This document shows, in pieces, positions 23,116 through 34,264 of a DNA stretch of 64,000 bases. A program made the translations under genes and the position numbers. How positions within the stretch are numbered: the first letter of the stretch is position 1; the number at the start of each line of letters is the position of its first letter. The notes under the pieces were generated by a model, which saw only the letters and a list, made by a program, of their open reading frames with translations, did not search any database and was not told the DNA's origin. Source of the stretch: Tulasnella sp. 424 (Eukaryota; Basidiomycota; Agaricomycetes; Cantharellales; Tulasnellaceae); NCBI GenBank assembly GCA_019633425.1, contig WSUB01000001.1, forward strand, positions 868,001-932,000. The letters are read 5' to 3'.

Positions 23116-25341
23116 ATGCCCACGGCATCCGAATACGACCATCCTATGTCGAGCAACGTTCAACGTGTTTACAATCAAGGGCGCATCGACCCTTACGACA
23201 ATGCTGATCACGACCCCCCACTTAAAGCCTTCAACGACCTCTGTACCATCACCTCTCACTATCATACCCGACTTCTCAAAATTATTGAAGAGAAATCCTC
23301 ACGGCTATACAATCTAGCAGCATGGGCCATCGGCATGCCCCAACAAGTGGAGTATGACGTTCACGAAAGCGCAATTATCGTAATGAACGCAGGGGCAGGT
23401 TAGCGGTAGTGCGCTCACGTTGGGTGGCAACGGTCTGATGTTATTTCTGCGTCGGTAGGCATGGGCTTGAGCTTATCTCTAGCCCTTGCGGAGGAGGGTT
23501 ACAAGGTTCTTGGGCTGGTTCACGAGGACCTTGCCTCCACGGAAGCCGGCTCTCTAGGCAGGGTGAGTAAGGATCATACCTAACGAGCTTTCTCATGCTG
23601 GGCGCTCATCCACATTCCAACAGCTGGTTTGCATTTGGAACCAGCGCAAAGCTTCCATACTCGCCAGCCGACAACAAAAACTAAATCGCGAGTCACACAA
23701 GGCCTATCCAAAGCTCGGAGAAATTATCCCGTTTCCATTCAACCCGCTGTCCGAGGCTTCTCGGAAAAAGATCCGCCAAAGCATTCTGGCTTACTGCCAT
23801 CTTCACTCCCTGCACCTTCGCTCTCTCATTCTCGCGCCCGTTTTCGCGGCCCCTCTCACTAGAGGTGGCTCACTCGGAGAATACCGACAGGCTCCGGCCT
23901 ATCCACCGACGCCCACCTTGCGGTCCCGGCGCTCATTAGACGAAAAGGAGTGGGAGACTGTGATCGAGTTGGACGACACTCCCAAAAGTATTGTCGCGAA
24001 CAGGCTGGCGTCTCATCCTCCACTTAAACATCCGTTTTATCAAAACGACACGGTTTCCCCTGCCGCTCGGGAAGGCACCTTTCTCGTGAGTTCTGAGTCG
24101 TGTCCAACGGGGCCATCTAACGGTTCCTCCTTTCTTAGCCTATCCACTTGGCTCATCAAGACGTCATTCAGCGCGCACTCGACAGGGAGTTCAAGGAACA
24201 AGCCATCGTTGCCGGGCTTTTTGGCGACATTCTTGGGAATCCTCCCAAGTTCGAACCCCTCCCCGAACCGTACCACGGACCAGACGGCGAATTCATGTTC
24301 CACTGGGAAACGAAGGAAATCCGTTATAGTCCTGTCGAACTCTTGCCGAAACCTGACCCCTACTGGCCGCCTCCTGTCCCTGGAATGCGTACAACACCAT
24401 CAAAGCCCACCGTTTCTCGCCTCTCAGACCCCGATGCTAGAGCGGGAAGGAACCCCTTCATGAGCCGCTGGACTCATTGGCCAAAACCTATTCGAATAAA
24501 CATCTTCGAAGCTTCATGGGAAGCTACCAAATGGAAGCTGAATGTCCTCCCGAGCAGGAAAGTCACTACGGCCACGATCGTTTGGTTGACGGGGTGCGGT
24601 GAGGGCAGTTTCGTTGGCGCGCAAGGATTTAGCAGGGCTATTGATGCCGCCAGAGAGGAGATGGGACTCGTGACTGATGGCGAGTTAGGTGATATGGGTG
24701 TGCGAGTCTCCATCGTTAAGACAGGTTGGAGCGATGTCCTCACGCTCTTTTCACTGCAATTGTTGACATATTACCCGTCTCATAGCGCCTTTGAGACAGC
24801 GTGCCACTAGCCTGGCCAATTTCTGGCCAAACCATCCAGGTCAGAAATCCAATAAAGATGGGAATTGGCGTGGCGCTAACGTCTCTCTGTAGAATGGGAC
24901 CCTCGAACCAGGGCCGACGCCGATACACCGGAGTTCCTCATCAAACGGTATCACCAGCACTTCAGCCGTGCCAACTTGCTCGCTCGTCTCTCGGCTCTCT
25001 GGGCTATCGAGGACCACGCAGTCTACTGGATCGTGAAACGAGCCATTCACGCTCCATATCATAAACGGACATACAGCTTTGGACTAGACGTCATGATCCG
25101 CGACTTTATTTCCTTCGTACCCGATCCGCTCTGGCAGCTGGTCTTTTGGGTTGTCTACGAGCACCTTGGGTTGAAGACGTGGGAGATGTGGATGACCGAC
25201 ATGGAGTATACGGCTCCTGAGCCAGTTTGGCCTTGGCTATGGATGTTTATTCCTTCGGTGCTCATTGATATGGTCTTTCGCATACTGAGCTGGAGGGCGG
25301 ATAAGGTACGGGAACCTGATTTTGGATGGAGAATGGAATGA
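23116..25341 (+). CDS. DUF1776-family SDR-like protein
   Basis: Exons 23116-23398, 23459-23562, 23624-24085, 24139-24724, 24786-24839 and 24893-25341; 645 aa. An N-terminal dinucleotide-fold-like strand and loop (AIIVMNAGAGMGLSLSLALA, then EEGYKVLGLVHED) is followed by a long Pro-rich region. Another SDR-like element lies near residue 440-470 (GAQGFSRAIDAAREEMGL, then VRVSIVKT). The C-terminus has hydrophobic, Trp-rich segments (DPLWQLVFWVVYEHLGLKTW, WPWLWMFIPSVLID) that could touch membranes. The order resembles the fungal DUF1776 family, some members of which are annotated as mitochondrial. No catalytic Tyr-x3-Lys is obvious, so enzyme activity is doubtful. Confidence 0.72.
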
Positions 25342-25474
25342 AGGGAAGTTCAGAGCAGTGCCCTAGATGTGCATTGACTCTTTGAAACAACGTTGGAGTT
25401 GCTAAGATATATTTTGTTAAACTCCTAAACTGGATCATACTATATTACATACTTATAACATACATTGGACCTGG

Positions 25475-26553
25475 TTACGATGATGCTGGTGCTTCCGAGT
25501 TTGACGAAGTGCTGCGCTCCGGTAAAACGATCGTTTGGAAATTCGGATACACTAATTCATCCTCGATAACTTTACGGATAACGTCTTGGAGAAATCGTTC
25601 AACGCGTGAAACGTTTTTGAGGACGTGTTTGTCCGTTTGACCGATTTCGGACTCGATAATGACGCTTGGGAGCAGTCTCTGACCAATAGGGAGGCGTTTC
25701 TCTGATGGAGGTGGCGGGGGTTGTGGTTCTGCTGACTTTCCTCCTAGGAGCGTTGCAGACGCTGGGTCCAGTTCGTCGATAATGCAAAGGTGAATTCGTC
25801 GACGAGAACCTTCGTAGGCGACAACGAACTCGCCCGAGAAAACGAGGCCGACAATGGAGAGTTTCATGGGCAAGGACATGAAACCCACTGCCGGATAGTT
25901 GATGATGAGGGAAGTCGACAACGTAAGGCGGAGGTTGGAGTGGTAGCCGACGTGGAGGTGAAGTTGAATATCAGGTTGGCTAGATATTGAGGCGGAAGGA
26001 GTGGGAGGGGCTACGCCCACGGAAGAAGCTCCTTCTGAGTGGTGAGAGTCGAGGTCGTATGGCGAGGGGTTTACTTCGAGCGGCTGTCGCCTAGAAGGGA
26101 AGGTGATCCCTTCATCGTCCCACGAACGAGGACTTTGGGCGCCGTAATCGTCGTAATCAATGCCATCTGGTATACAGTTAGACTGTCATCGGACAACTGA
26201 TTCCATCAATTCAAGAACTTACAGGGATCCCGGTCGATTCTGTGTCCCCAACCCGGCGCACTTCTCGGGTCATACCCAATATGACCATGCTTCAACCCTT
26301 CAACATCATTTCCATTATTTGCACCTGCGTCGTCTTCGTCGTCTTCGTCCTCCGCTAGAAAATCCGGATGGATATCCTGTATGTCGAGGACCTCCACTTC
26401 AGGAGCCTCAGTTCCAAAATCGAACCCCAAGACAGTGGTCGGGCCTAAAAATGACGGTCGGTTGACCGTGCTGAGATGTTTGTTGAGCATATCGACTATT
26501 CTTGTAGCAAGAACGTCATCTAGGGCGTTCCAATCAAGATCGACAGTGGCCAT
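25475..26553 (-). CDS. MDM12: MDM12, ERMES complex subunit
   Basis: Exons 26223-26553 and 25475-26166 (minus); 340 aa. The N-terminus matches MDM12 SMP domains: DWNALDDVLATRIVDMLNKH, RPSFLGPTTVLGFDFG, EVEVLDIQDIHPDFL, then a family-typical acidic insert. The second exon holds DIQLHLHVGYHSNLRLTLST, LPMKLSIVGLVFSGEFVVAY and RRIHLCIIDE, ending with a helix before VYPNFQTIVLP. MDM12 is the soluble subunit of the ER-mitochondria encounter structure and carries phospholipids between MMM1 and MDM34. Start codon is 106 bp from that of the scramblase gene on the other strand. Confidence 0.95.
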
Positions 26554-26659
26554 TGTTGTGCGAGGACTTGGAGGAGGGAGGCGGTGTGTTGGGTTCCAAC
26601 ATTTGGGCTTCTTTGTTGCTTTCGACTCCCTCCTCGGCTCCCGACAAACTATCCCGCCA
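26554..26659. promoter_or_regulatory. Divergent promoter MDM12 / scramblase
   Basis: 106 bp between the MDM12 ATG (minus, 26553) and the scramblase ATG (plus, 26660). Both transcription starts must fall in or very near this spacer. No TATA box is seen. Confidence 0.6.
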
Positions 26660-28210
26660 ATGCTCCCATTGCGACCTGCAACGCAACTGTTGCGGCAACC
26701 TGGACTACTATCAAGATCATGTCGAACTCTACCATCCACTTCTAGCTTAATTCACCGGTCGTACGCACTTTCGCGGTACCCGGAGCGTGGAAGTCGACTA
26801 CATCGTTCCAAGCCGACCTCCACTATCAGCCGCCCTGGTTCTTCGCCACAGCCAATCCATCCGGCTTCTTCGGAAACTATCCATCAAAATGAATTACTCA
26901 TGGGTGATAACCCAGACTCTGGAGGCTTGGAAAAGCTTCTTGCGAACGATATGCTCGTGGTAACTCGGTTGGTTCAACCTCCGTTTGCACGTCCGCACCA
27001 CGCGCGCTAATACCTTATCGAAAACCCTTATAGGCAAATTGAAATGTTAAACTTATTTATGGGCTTTGAGGTTGCCAACCGCTATGCAATCAGTTGAGTC
27101 TTGATTCTGCAAGGCAGACGCGTGTTACGGCTTGCCGAGCCGCCGATTCGGACGCGCAAGCTTACCGACTTCTCGCTTGTCCCGCACCGTTCCGATATAC
27201 TAGATGACGTCCACGGAAACGTTCTCGGATACATGGCTGAGGAAGAACGAGGCTTTTTTGGGACAATAGCTCGGCAGGCCTTCAAGACCCATCGAGGGTT
27301 CCGGAGCGTTATCATGGATGTAAACGGCACGCCCATTCTCTGGGTGAGCACGATGCAAAAGTCAGAACATCGCAACGAAGATTAGGGGCCGCTAATGATA
27401 GTCAAACGCTGTAGATCCATCGCCCGTTCTCCTGGATCAATTCGCGGTTGTTCGTTCAGCGCAAGTTGAGTGAGGTGAACGAAAAGACCGGTGAGGAGGA
27501 AACGTCGCTAGTGAACTTTGGAGTGGCGAGGCAGGTCGGTTGAATGGTTATACCCCTTCCGAGTGATACATGCCTGATTGAAATTTGGTTAGGAATGGCA
27601 TCCATGGCGGAGAAAGTACCACCTCTTCCTCGGTCAACCAGAGCAAGGGGAATTCCGACAGTTCGCTCAGGTCGATTCTGGCTTCTTGGCGTGGGACTTC
27701 TTCGTAAGTTGACGACGTTGAGAACTCATAAATAGTACAAACGGCTGACTGCTTGTTTTTTATCTGCTCGATTATAGTTGCAGAACGAGGGAGACGTGAA
27801 CATCGGGAGCATACGGAAGGGATGGACTGGCCTGGGACGAGAGTTCTTTACGGACACGAGTGCGTCCCCTGTTTCTCCTGTTCCCATTTTGCTGCACCCG
27901 GTGCTAACCCAATTCGCAATAGGTCAATACACAATCCGGTTCACGCCTGACCCAGAAGCGCCGAGCACCCCTCTTGCTGAGGACGGTACTCCGATATTGC
28001 CCCAAGTCTTCCAGCCCCTTTCACTTGAAGAGCGAGCAGTACGTCGATCATCAACGATACTCCGTGGCTAAGCGATTTCGACTGAATGACCGTTCTCCGT
28101 AGCTCGCCCTCGCGCTCAGCGTCAGCATCGACTTTGACTACTTTTCCCGACATTCAGAGGGAACCGGATTTGGACTACCGTTTTTATGGCTCTTCGCCTC
28201 TGTGGAATGA
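26660..28210 (+). CDS. Phospholipid scramblase family protein, probably mitochondrial
   Basis: Eight exons: 26660-26967, 27034-27092, 27204-27343, 27415-27534, 27593-27703, 27778-27859, 27923-28038, 28103-28210; 347 aa. The N-terminus is Arg/Ser-rich with few acids, consistent with a mitochondrial presequence. Core family motifs follow: LMGDNPDSGGLEKLLANDML, MLNLFMGFEVANRYAI, GNVLGYMAEE, THRGFRSVIMDVNGTPILW, FSWINSRLFVQ and SRHSEGTGFG near the C-terminus. It resembles the fungal AIM25/PLSCR group. The third exon was placed at 27204 because joining AIN to DVHGNV restores the family strand. Small possible extra exons at 28310-28392 were not included. Confidence 0.9.
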
Positions 28211-29190
28211 TTGGAAATAGATTGGCTCTCCCATCATTACTTCAGCATCTTGGTTATTCCTTTTGTTAAGCGAAGGCTTGTGTCTTGCTTGTTTCCGCTT
28301 TAGGCTACAATAATACCGTGATGGAAGACTCGTATACGCCAAGGGTCATGGATGAGCCGACGCTTGCCCAACCTCCAACAGAGCCCTACGAATGGTAAGA
28401 GCCACCTTTTGCAAGTTCGCCACCGTTGAGGACATCGGTCAACCTTGCGATTGCTCTTTTCCGCCGGTTGGCAGCCCGCGAGCACGTGACGGAGATGGCT
28501 ATTTGTTGACCCTTGATGACTACCCTTGCGGTGATCTTCGCTCTTGATGGGCGTTACAAATTCTTCTTCTCCTTCTCCTTTTCTTAACCCCCATTTTTAG
28601 TCAAATGTGCGCCCAGCGGCACCGGACAACGTAAATCTTCTTGGCTTGATGATGTCGAAGGTGCCTTTGTCCGAATCACCCCCACCGTCATCCGGACATG
28701 GATCAGCATTCCAAACCCTTGAAAAGAACTTGGATGAAGTCATAACCTGCTTCTTTGCCGCGGTCGAAGCACCCTGGTGGCTGAGGGGGCTGAGGTTGAG
28801 ACGGGTTTCGGGCCACCGCTCATCCCACATACGGAAACGGGGAGCAGACACGGTGGCCTTGGGTCTTCTTTCTCGTGCAGTCATCACTTATGGTCTTGTT
28901 CCCCAAACTAGACTACCTCAAGTACGCCCAAGGACTCCCTCGCCAGCCCACTTCGTCCCAATTTCAAAAAAAACCATTCACCCCAAATGAACCAAACACG
29001 CCAGCAGCACACCAGCCAACCAGGTGGGGAAGGCTCCCTTCCGAGCGTATATATACGCCAACCACCAACTCTCAACTTTCTCCCCATCGTTCGAAAGCTT
29101 TCTTCGCACATCTCCTCTCTTCCAAGTCTCACTCACCAAAACCCAAACCCTTTCACTCTTTTACTCCCAACCCGAATCATTCTTTTCGCA
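28211..29190. other. Intergenic, weak exon-like fragments
   Basis: Between the scramblase stop and the secreted-protein start. Splice-like signals (ctttag at 28299-28304, tggtaag near 28393-28399, tttttag near 28592-28600) bracket a short open stretch encoding MEDSYTPRVMDEPTLAQP. This could be an alternative 3' exon or a small independent transcript; it is not strong enough to call. Confidence 0.4.
29047..29056 (+). promoter_or_regulatory. TATA box of the secreted-protein gene
   Basis: GTATATATAC sits 135 bp upstream of the ATG at 29191, a usual distance for a highly expressed fungal gene with a ~100-nt leader. Confidence 0.65.
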
Positions 29191-29995
29191 ATGCTCGGCT
29201 CCACACTCCTTTCTGCTGCCACTGCCCTTTTCTTCCTCCCCGCTGTCTTCAGCGCTCCCATCGCCTCAGCCCCCTCGGTTTCAGTTTCAGATGTCTCCAC
29301 CACCATCTCCACTACCAAGAGCAATGCCATCCAGAGAATGACAACTGTCTTTGTCGAGAAGCAGTCTGAGGTTCAGACGTACTACGACACCATAAGTAAG
29401 CTCGCTCATCGAAGGTTGCTCGCCTGCAGAAGGACTAAAGCGGTTTTCTTTAGTGGCCGTTGACGCTTCCACGATTGATATGGCATTTGCTAGCAATGTG
29501 TGTGGACATCTCAGTGACATGCTCCGCGAGACCATCAATGGAGTCCAAGCCGCCTCCACTGTCGCCGAGGACAGCGTAGCCGTTAAGGTCAACGTTGCTA
29601 CCTTGATTGAAGCGATTGTTGGCATTCTTTCTGTACGTATCACATGCCAGTCTCCGATCTAACCAGATCAGCTAACGATATTTTTGTAGTGCGTCTTCGG
29701 CATCCTCTATCATATTCTCGAGATCCTCAAGGACGACGTTGTTCCCCTTGTTCAAGGCGTTCTGTAGGTTCTCCTTTCTCTTGATAACATGAAGCATCCT
29801 AACCCAACCCCGTTCAGTGTCGTCGTCTTTGCCCTCCTCAAGGTTGTAGTGACCGTTGTCGGGGACGTCGTCCTTCCCCTTGTCGCTCAGGTTGTGGTCA
29901 CGGTTGTCGGCCTAGTCCCGCTCATCAAGAACATTGTTGACTGCGACGTCAACGGCATCCTCACCATTGTTGCTTATCTCGGCATTAAGCTATAA
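29191..29995 (+). CDS. Small secreted protein, Val/Leu-rich C-terminus, unknown function
   Basis: Exons 29191-29395, 29454-29632, 29690-29763 and 29818-29995; 211 aa. Residues 1-22 form a clear signal peptide (MLGSTLLSAATALFFLPAVF, then SAP). The mature part is helical, with few charges and only four cysteines. The C-terminal third contains a repeated strand-like motif (KVVVTVVGDVVLPLV, then QVVVTVVGLVPLI). Its strong TATA box suggests high, regulated expression. I recognise no family; cell-wall or surface interaction is a guess from composition alone. Confidence 0.75.
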
Positions 29996-30589
29996 TAAGC
30001 GTCTGACCAACCCCCTTGGTTTTCTCGCTTCCCCGCTCGATTCTCCGATTGCATTATCATTATATACTTGATCCTAATGACAAAATCTCCCATTTGCCCG
30101 TCCTTTCCAACTGGTTTTGCCTGATCCATATCCGAACAGAGAAAAGAATCCCGCCTCGTCGCGATTGGCCAGTGGCACTGGAAAAGCCCAGGCCCCTCCC
30201 AGATATTCCAAGGCCCCTAAACCATGTTAAGGATGTGTACAAGCTGTTATTGACCATAGTATCTGTTGCCTGGGAGGAGATCAGATGATGCAGGCGTAAA
30301 GTGTTATTCAAGCTGAGAGACGAAGACAAGATAATCGTTGTCGAGAACAGTATGATATGGAGAGAGAGAGGGAGCTTCCCATTTTGCACTTCAGAGCTCA
30401 AATGGAAACGATTCCTTTACCCTAGGCCAGAGAGCGTTGTATAGGACTCGCAACTGTCTTCTGCTGGAGCGTCCATTTGCTCGATTTCCGTCGCGTTCGG
30501 TCTCTGTCACGTGGGACGCGTCGGGTGCGAAAACAAACAAAGAGCTTACAATTCCATTTTCAACCACTCACAATCCAAGAAAAGCTATC
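29996..30589. other. Intergenic, no supported gene
   Basis: 594 bp between the secreted-protein gene and ECO1, including a GAGA run near 30358-30371. A cacgtg hexamer at 30508-30513 lies about 80 bp upstream of the ECO1 ATG and could be a bHLH site; that is inference. Confidence 0.5.
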
Positions 30590-31776
30590 ATGTCCACCAT
30601 CACGCACAGACCGGTGAAACGCACCTACTCGTCCAAAACATCTCGACAACGTACTGTATCGACTCCTGTACCTTCGTCGTTTGCTTCGTCTGAAACTGCA
30701 TACGAATCACCTACGGAGGAGAATGACGAACCGCTGAAGAGGAAAAGGCTTGCCGACGAAGAAGAGGCTTCCGAAGCTGAGGATACACCCGCTCGGTCTC
30801 TCTATGACTCTCCACTATTTCCGTTTGGCAAGAAGAGAAAAACCAGCTCGCTGTTCGCCGCTTCCGGCAAGCCTAAGAAGGAGAACAAGCCCACCACCAC
30901 CCCGTCGTCCTCTCGAACCTCCAGTTTCAACAAACCTAAACCCAAAGCTCTAACCCAGCTTCACCTTTCATTCGGCTCGAGTATTCAAACTTGCAAATTG
31001 TGCGGCCTGTCCTTCACACGAGGTTCTCCAGACGATGAAGCGCTCCACAAGGCACATTGTGCTCGTGTTCAACGTGGGATGGAATGGAGTAAAGAGGAGG
31101 ACAAGCATCCGGCCGTCCAGGTTGTAGAGGAAACAATAAAGCTAAAGAATGGATCCAAAGGACGGATTATATGTTTCAAGGCGGATGCAAAGGGGAAATT
31201 GAAAACCAAGGTACGTCGTCGCGCAAAATGCATCCAGTATTCTGGCTGATTTCCCACTATCCTCAGGCAACAACGCTGCTACGAACAGTCGATCTTGCGT
31301 TATCAGCACAACCTCTTACAGAAACCACTCTCGCCGAGTCAAAAATCTACATCTTCCTTCTCGGTTCCGCGGGATCAAGCAGGGAGAAAATCGTCGGTTG
31401 TGTCGTCGCAAGCAGGATCGAGACGGCCATGCGTATCGTCACGCAAGACACAACCCCATCTTCGTCGACCACTTCCGATTCCAGTTCCTCTCCCGCACAA
31501 GACCTTGTGTGGGTGGACATTCCCGACGGAGGCATCTTCTGCGACCCAACGCCCCTCCCAACACCAATGGGCATCCACCGTGTCTTTGTTTCTTCGGAAC
31601 ATCGTCACCAAGGGATAGCATGCGCCTTGCTGTCCGCCGCAGCCAAGACGTTCATCTATCGTTGCCCGTTAGACCCCGCCAAAGGCGAAATAGCTTTCTC
31701 ACAACCTACAAGTGCGGGCCGCGGTGTCATGGTCCGATGGGGTATGGGAGGTGTTCGAATATTCGAGGAGAAGTGA
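30590..31776 (+). CDS. ECO1: ECO1 cohesin N-acetyltransferase
   Basis: Exons 30590-31210 and 31267-31776; 376 aa. A Ser/Lys-rich disordered N-terminus precedes the ECO1 C2H2 zinc finger (CKLCGLSF, then HKAHC). The GNAT acetyltransferase follows: IVGCVVASRIETA, MGIHRVFVSSEHRHQGIACA (acetyl-CoA binding loop) and FSQPTSAGRGVMVRWG near the end. ECO1/ESCO acetylates Smc3 in S phase to establish sister-chromatid cohesion. The region between the zinc finger and CoA loop has a Ser-rich insert. All signature blocks are intact, so the gene looks functional. Confidence 0.94.
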
Positions 31777-32389
31777 GCGAAGAGCTTTGTCACATATTTA
31801 TCTTGACATTATGGTATTACATTTTTCGAAACCATGGTCAGATTCGTGCCAATTTATGGAAAACTGGGCTTGAAATAGCGTCACTGTGCGTCACTGTGTC
31901 GCGAGCCTCGCGAATGGTCACCACTCCAATCGTTGGCCTAAGATTGAAGCATAGCAGGTTGTGGTCTTTAGGTTGTTGACCAATCTACGGGCTTCCCGAG
32001 CCAGCCTCCACCGTGTTTATCCTTCCATCTCCCCGAAAACGCCGAATCGACTCGGCAGGCGGCTCGACCTTGACCTTAGGAACTTCATCGGCAATCTCAC
32101 CTATTATTGTCTCACAAGATCTACGAGGAATATGCCTCGTAGGGCTATGGGAATCCGCCGGCGAGTTCTACCGACGCGTCGCTCCTATGACGTTGTCTGA
32201 GAAAGGAAACACTTGTCAAGCTACGATGTAGCCCTGGAAGCCCAAAAGCAGCATTCGACGACAATTGTCGGGGCGTCCCTGTCAATCACCGGGGCGGCAG
32301 GAAGGGTTTCAGCCACGGGAGGTGTTTAAAAAGAGGCGGTTGGGCCAGTTGTCCTGGTCTGGCCAACCTCGTCCATCTCTCCAACGAAA
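31777..32389. other. Intergenic, no supported gene
   Basis: 613 bp between ECO1 and the lactonase-like gene. Contains gcgtcactgtgcgtcactgtg (near 31879-31899), a short direct repeat. Open frames are short and without motifs. Confidence 0.5.
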
Positions 32390-33749
32390 ATGGCTCTTAA
32401 AATCCTCGTTGGCGGCTATACTTCGCTTATTACTGCCTTGCTTTATACTCCCAACGGCTCTGGTACTGCTGGCTCTCTTTCTCTTCTTTCGCAATCCAAT
32501 GCCGGGACGAATCCTTCATGGCTCGCGCTGAACCCTTCCAATAGCTCCATCGTCTACGCGAATCAAGAAACTTGGGGTGGCCAGATATGGTCGTTTGTCA
32601 TCGACCCTACTACTGCTGCTCTGACAAAGAAGAGTACGGGGTCAACCGGAGGTAACGATCCAGCTCATTTTGCTGTCCTTTTCGGTGGAGGAAACGAGAT
32701 CGTTGCAGCCAACGTGAGTTCGTTCTCTGCCAGACTAGAGCTATACCTGACGTATGCGTATTTTCTTGACAAGTACGACTCGGCGTCCACTATCGACATG
32801 ATACTTGGAACGGACCGAACGACGTTCTCGTCATCTACAGGCCCGATGATAACATACACCGGCTCTGGTCCAAATACGAGCAGGCAGACCGTCCCCCATC
32901 CTCATCAGGCGAGTTCCATTTCTAGTCCTAAATTCCTCGGAGTCGGGCTCTGATCTTCGTTCCACTAGGTCATCGAGTACATGATTGACCAAGAACTTCT
33001 CATTAATGACCTTGTACGTCCTTCACAGCGTCTTTGCCCTCGTAGCCTTGCCATCTCACTCTGAAATGGATAGGGGTCTGACAAGACATGGCGACTCTCG
33101 AGGTCATCGAGTGGAGCTTGGCAGAACTCAGGTTCAATTCAGCACCCAGCGGGTAGTGGCCCACGTCATGGAGTTGTTCTAAGTACGTCGTAGCTCTGTC
33201 CTCCCTCTTTCTCACTTTGAAGATTGTAACTCAAACATCTTTGGAACTTTAGATGGCAACCTTTACACTGTCCACGAGCTTTCAAACACGCTCACTCAAC
33301 ACACCCTTCCGCCCTTAAATTCGGGGACACCTTCGCAACTCGTCACTACCCTCCCTGTCATCCCACCCGGAGCTAGTAATAGCACTCTCGCCGCTGCTGA
33401 ACTGCTCTTGTCGCCAAAGAACTGCATGTACCCAACCCAATATCTTTACGCGACCAACCGAGGGGATACGGACCCGAATGGCGATACCATTGCCATCTTC
33501 TCACTCAACCCGCTACAGCTCGTTGGGCACGTTAGGACGGGCCTACAGCAAATTCGCGGTGCGGCGATCGGGGGTCCTAACGGTGAATACCTGGTGGCCG
33601 GAGGCCAGACTAGCGGGGGCGTGGTTCTGTACCAGAGAACCTCTGGTGGCAAATCTCTAACAGAGCTAGCAAGATATTCCAACGTCAACCAACCAACGTC
33701 ATTTGTGGTCTTGCCTACCGGCGACCAGCCATCACTGTGCCCTAGTTGA
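32390..33749 (+). CDS. Lactonase-family seven-bladed beta-propeller protein
   Basis: Exons 32390-32713, 32774-32908, 32969-33013, 33074-33182 and 33253-33749; 369 aa. Blade-like repeats and motifs fit the 6-phosphogluconolactonase/muconate-cycloisomerase-like fold (PF10282): KILVGGYTSLITALLYTPN, NPSWLALNPSNSSIVYANQE, PAHFAVLFGG, SGPRHGVVLNGNLYTVHELS, YLYATNRGD and IRGAAIGGPNGEYLVAGG. There is no signal peptide. Fungal members are diverse and mostly uncharacterised, so 6-phosphogluconolactonase activity is only one possibility. The second intron (32909-32968) uses a GC donor. Confidence 0.88.
32909..32968 (+). other. GC-AG intron in lactonase-like gene
   Basis: Donor CAG|GCGAGT and acceptor CACTAG|GTC. 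It joins HPHQ to VIEYM, both conserved in the propeller family, and no in-frame GT donor is available. Confidence 0.75.
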
Positions 33750-34264
33750 TGTATAACGGATTCATATATCTATAGATGCCTTCAATGCAGGAATTTGGGG
33801 ATTCAAACTATGTACTAAGTCCGCGCGCACAATACCGTTTTGATAAATTGAACGGTCCTCTATGTTCATTTGTTTTTCTCTTATGGCAAAGTAAACTACA
33901 AAAAATGGATTGCGCGATGGGAGGCAAGGAACCGGTATGGAAAAATGTCCGAAGCAGGCAAGAGGAAAACGGAAACTCAAGACTGGAGAATAGATAAAAG
34001 TACTAAGGATGGGGATAAGACGGTCCACTTGAGGTGTACCGCCAAGATATATGCCATGCATTATTGAAGAATGGGAGGGTTCAAAACAGATGTTATGGTC
34101 AACAAGGAGGACAGGAGAGATAGAGAGAGAAGCAGACGGAAATGGCGCGGAGTAATATATACGAGAACAATGAGGAATGGGGAATGACTACGTGAATTGG
34201 GTGTAAATAAGTCTTGGTACGATGGGAGAGGGGAGGACGACAGCAAAGCAAGGTGACAATAGAC
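33750..34264. other. Convergent intergenic region
   Basis: Holds the 3' ends of the lactonase-like and WHI3-like genes. AT-richer than the surroundings, with short purine tracts near 34106-34135. No gene signal. Confidence 0.55.

Noticed and set aside
28597..28990. Overlapping open frames on both strands between scramblase and the secreted-protein gene
   Set aside because: Both are low-complexity and mutually antisense, without motifs or intron logic.
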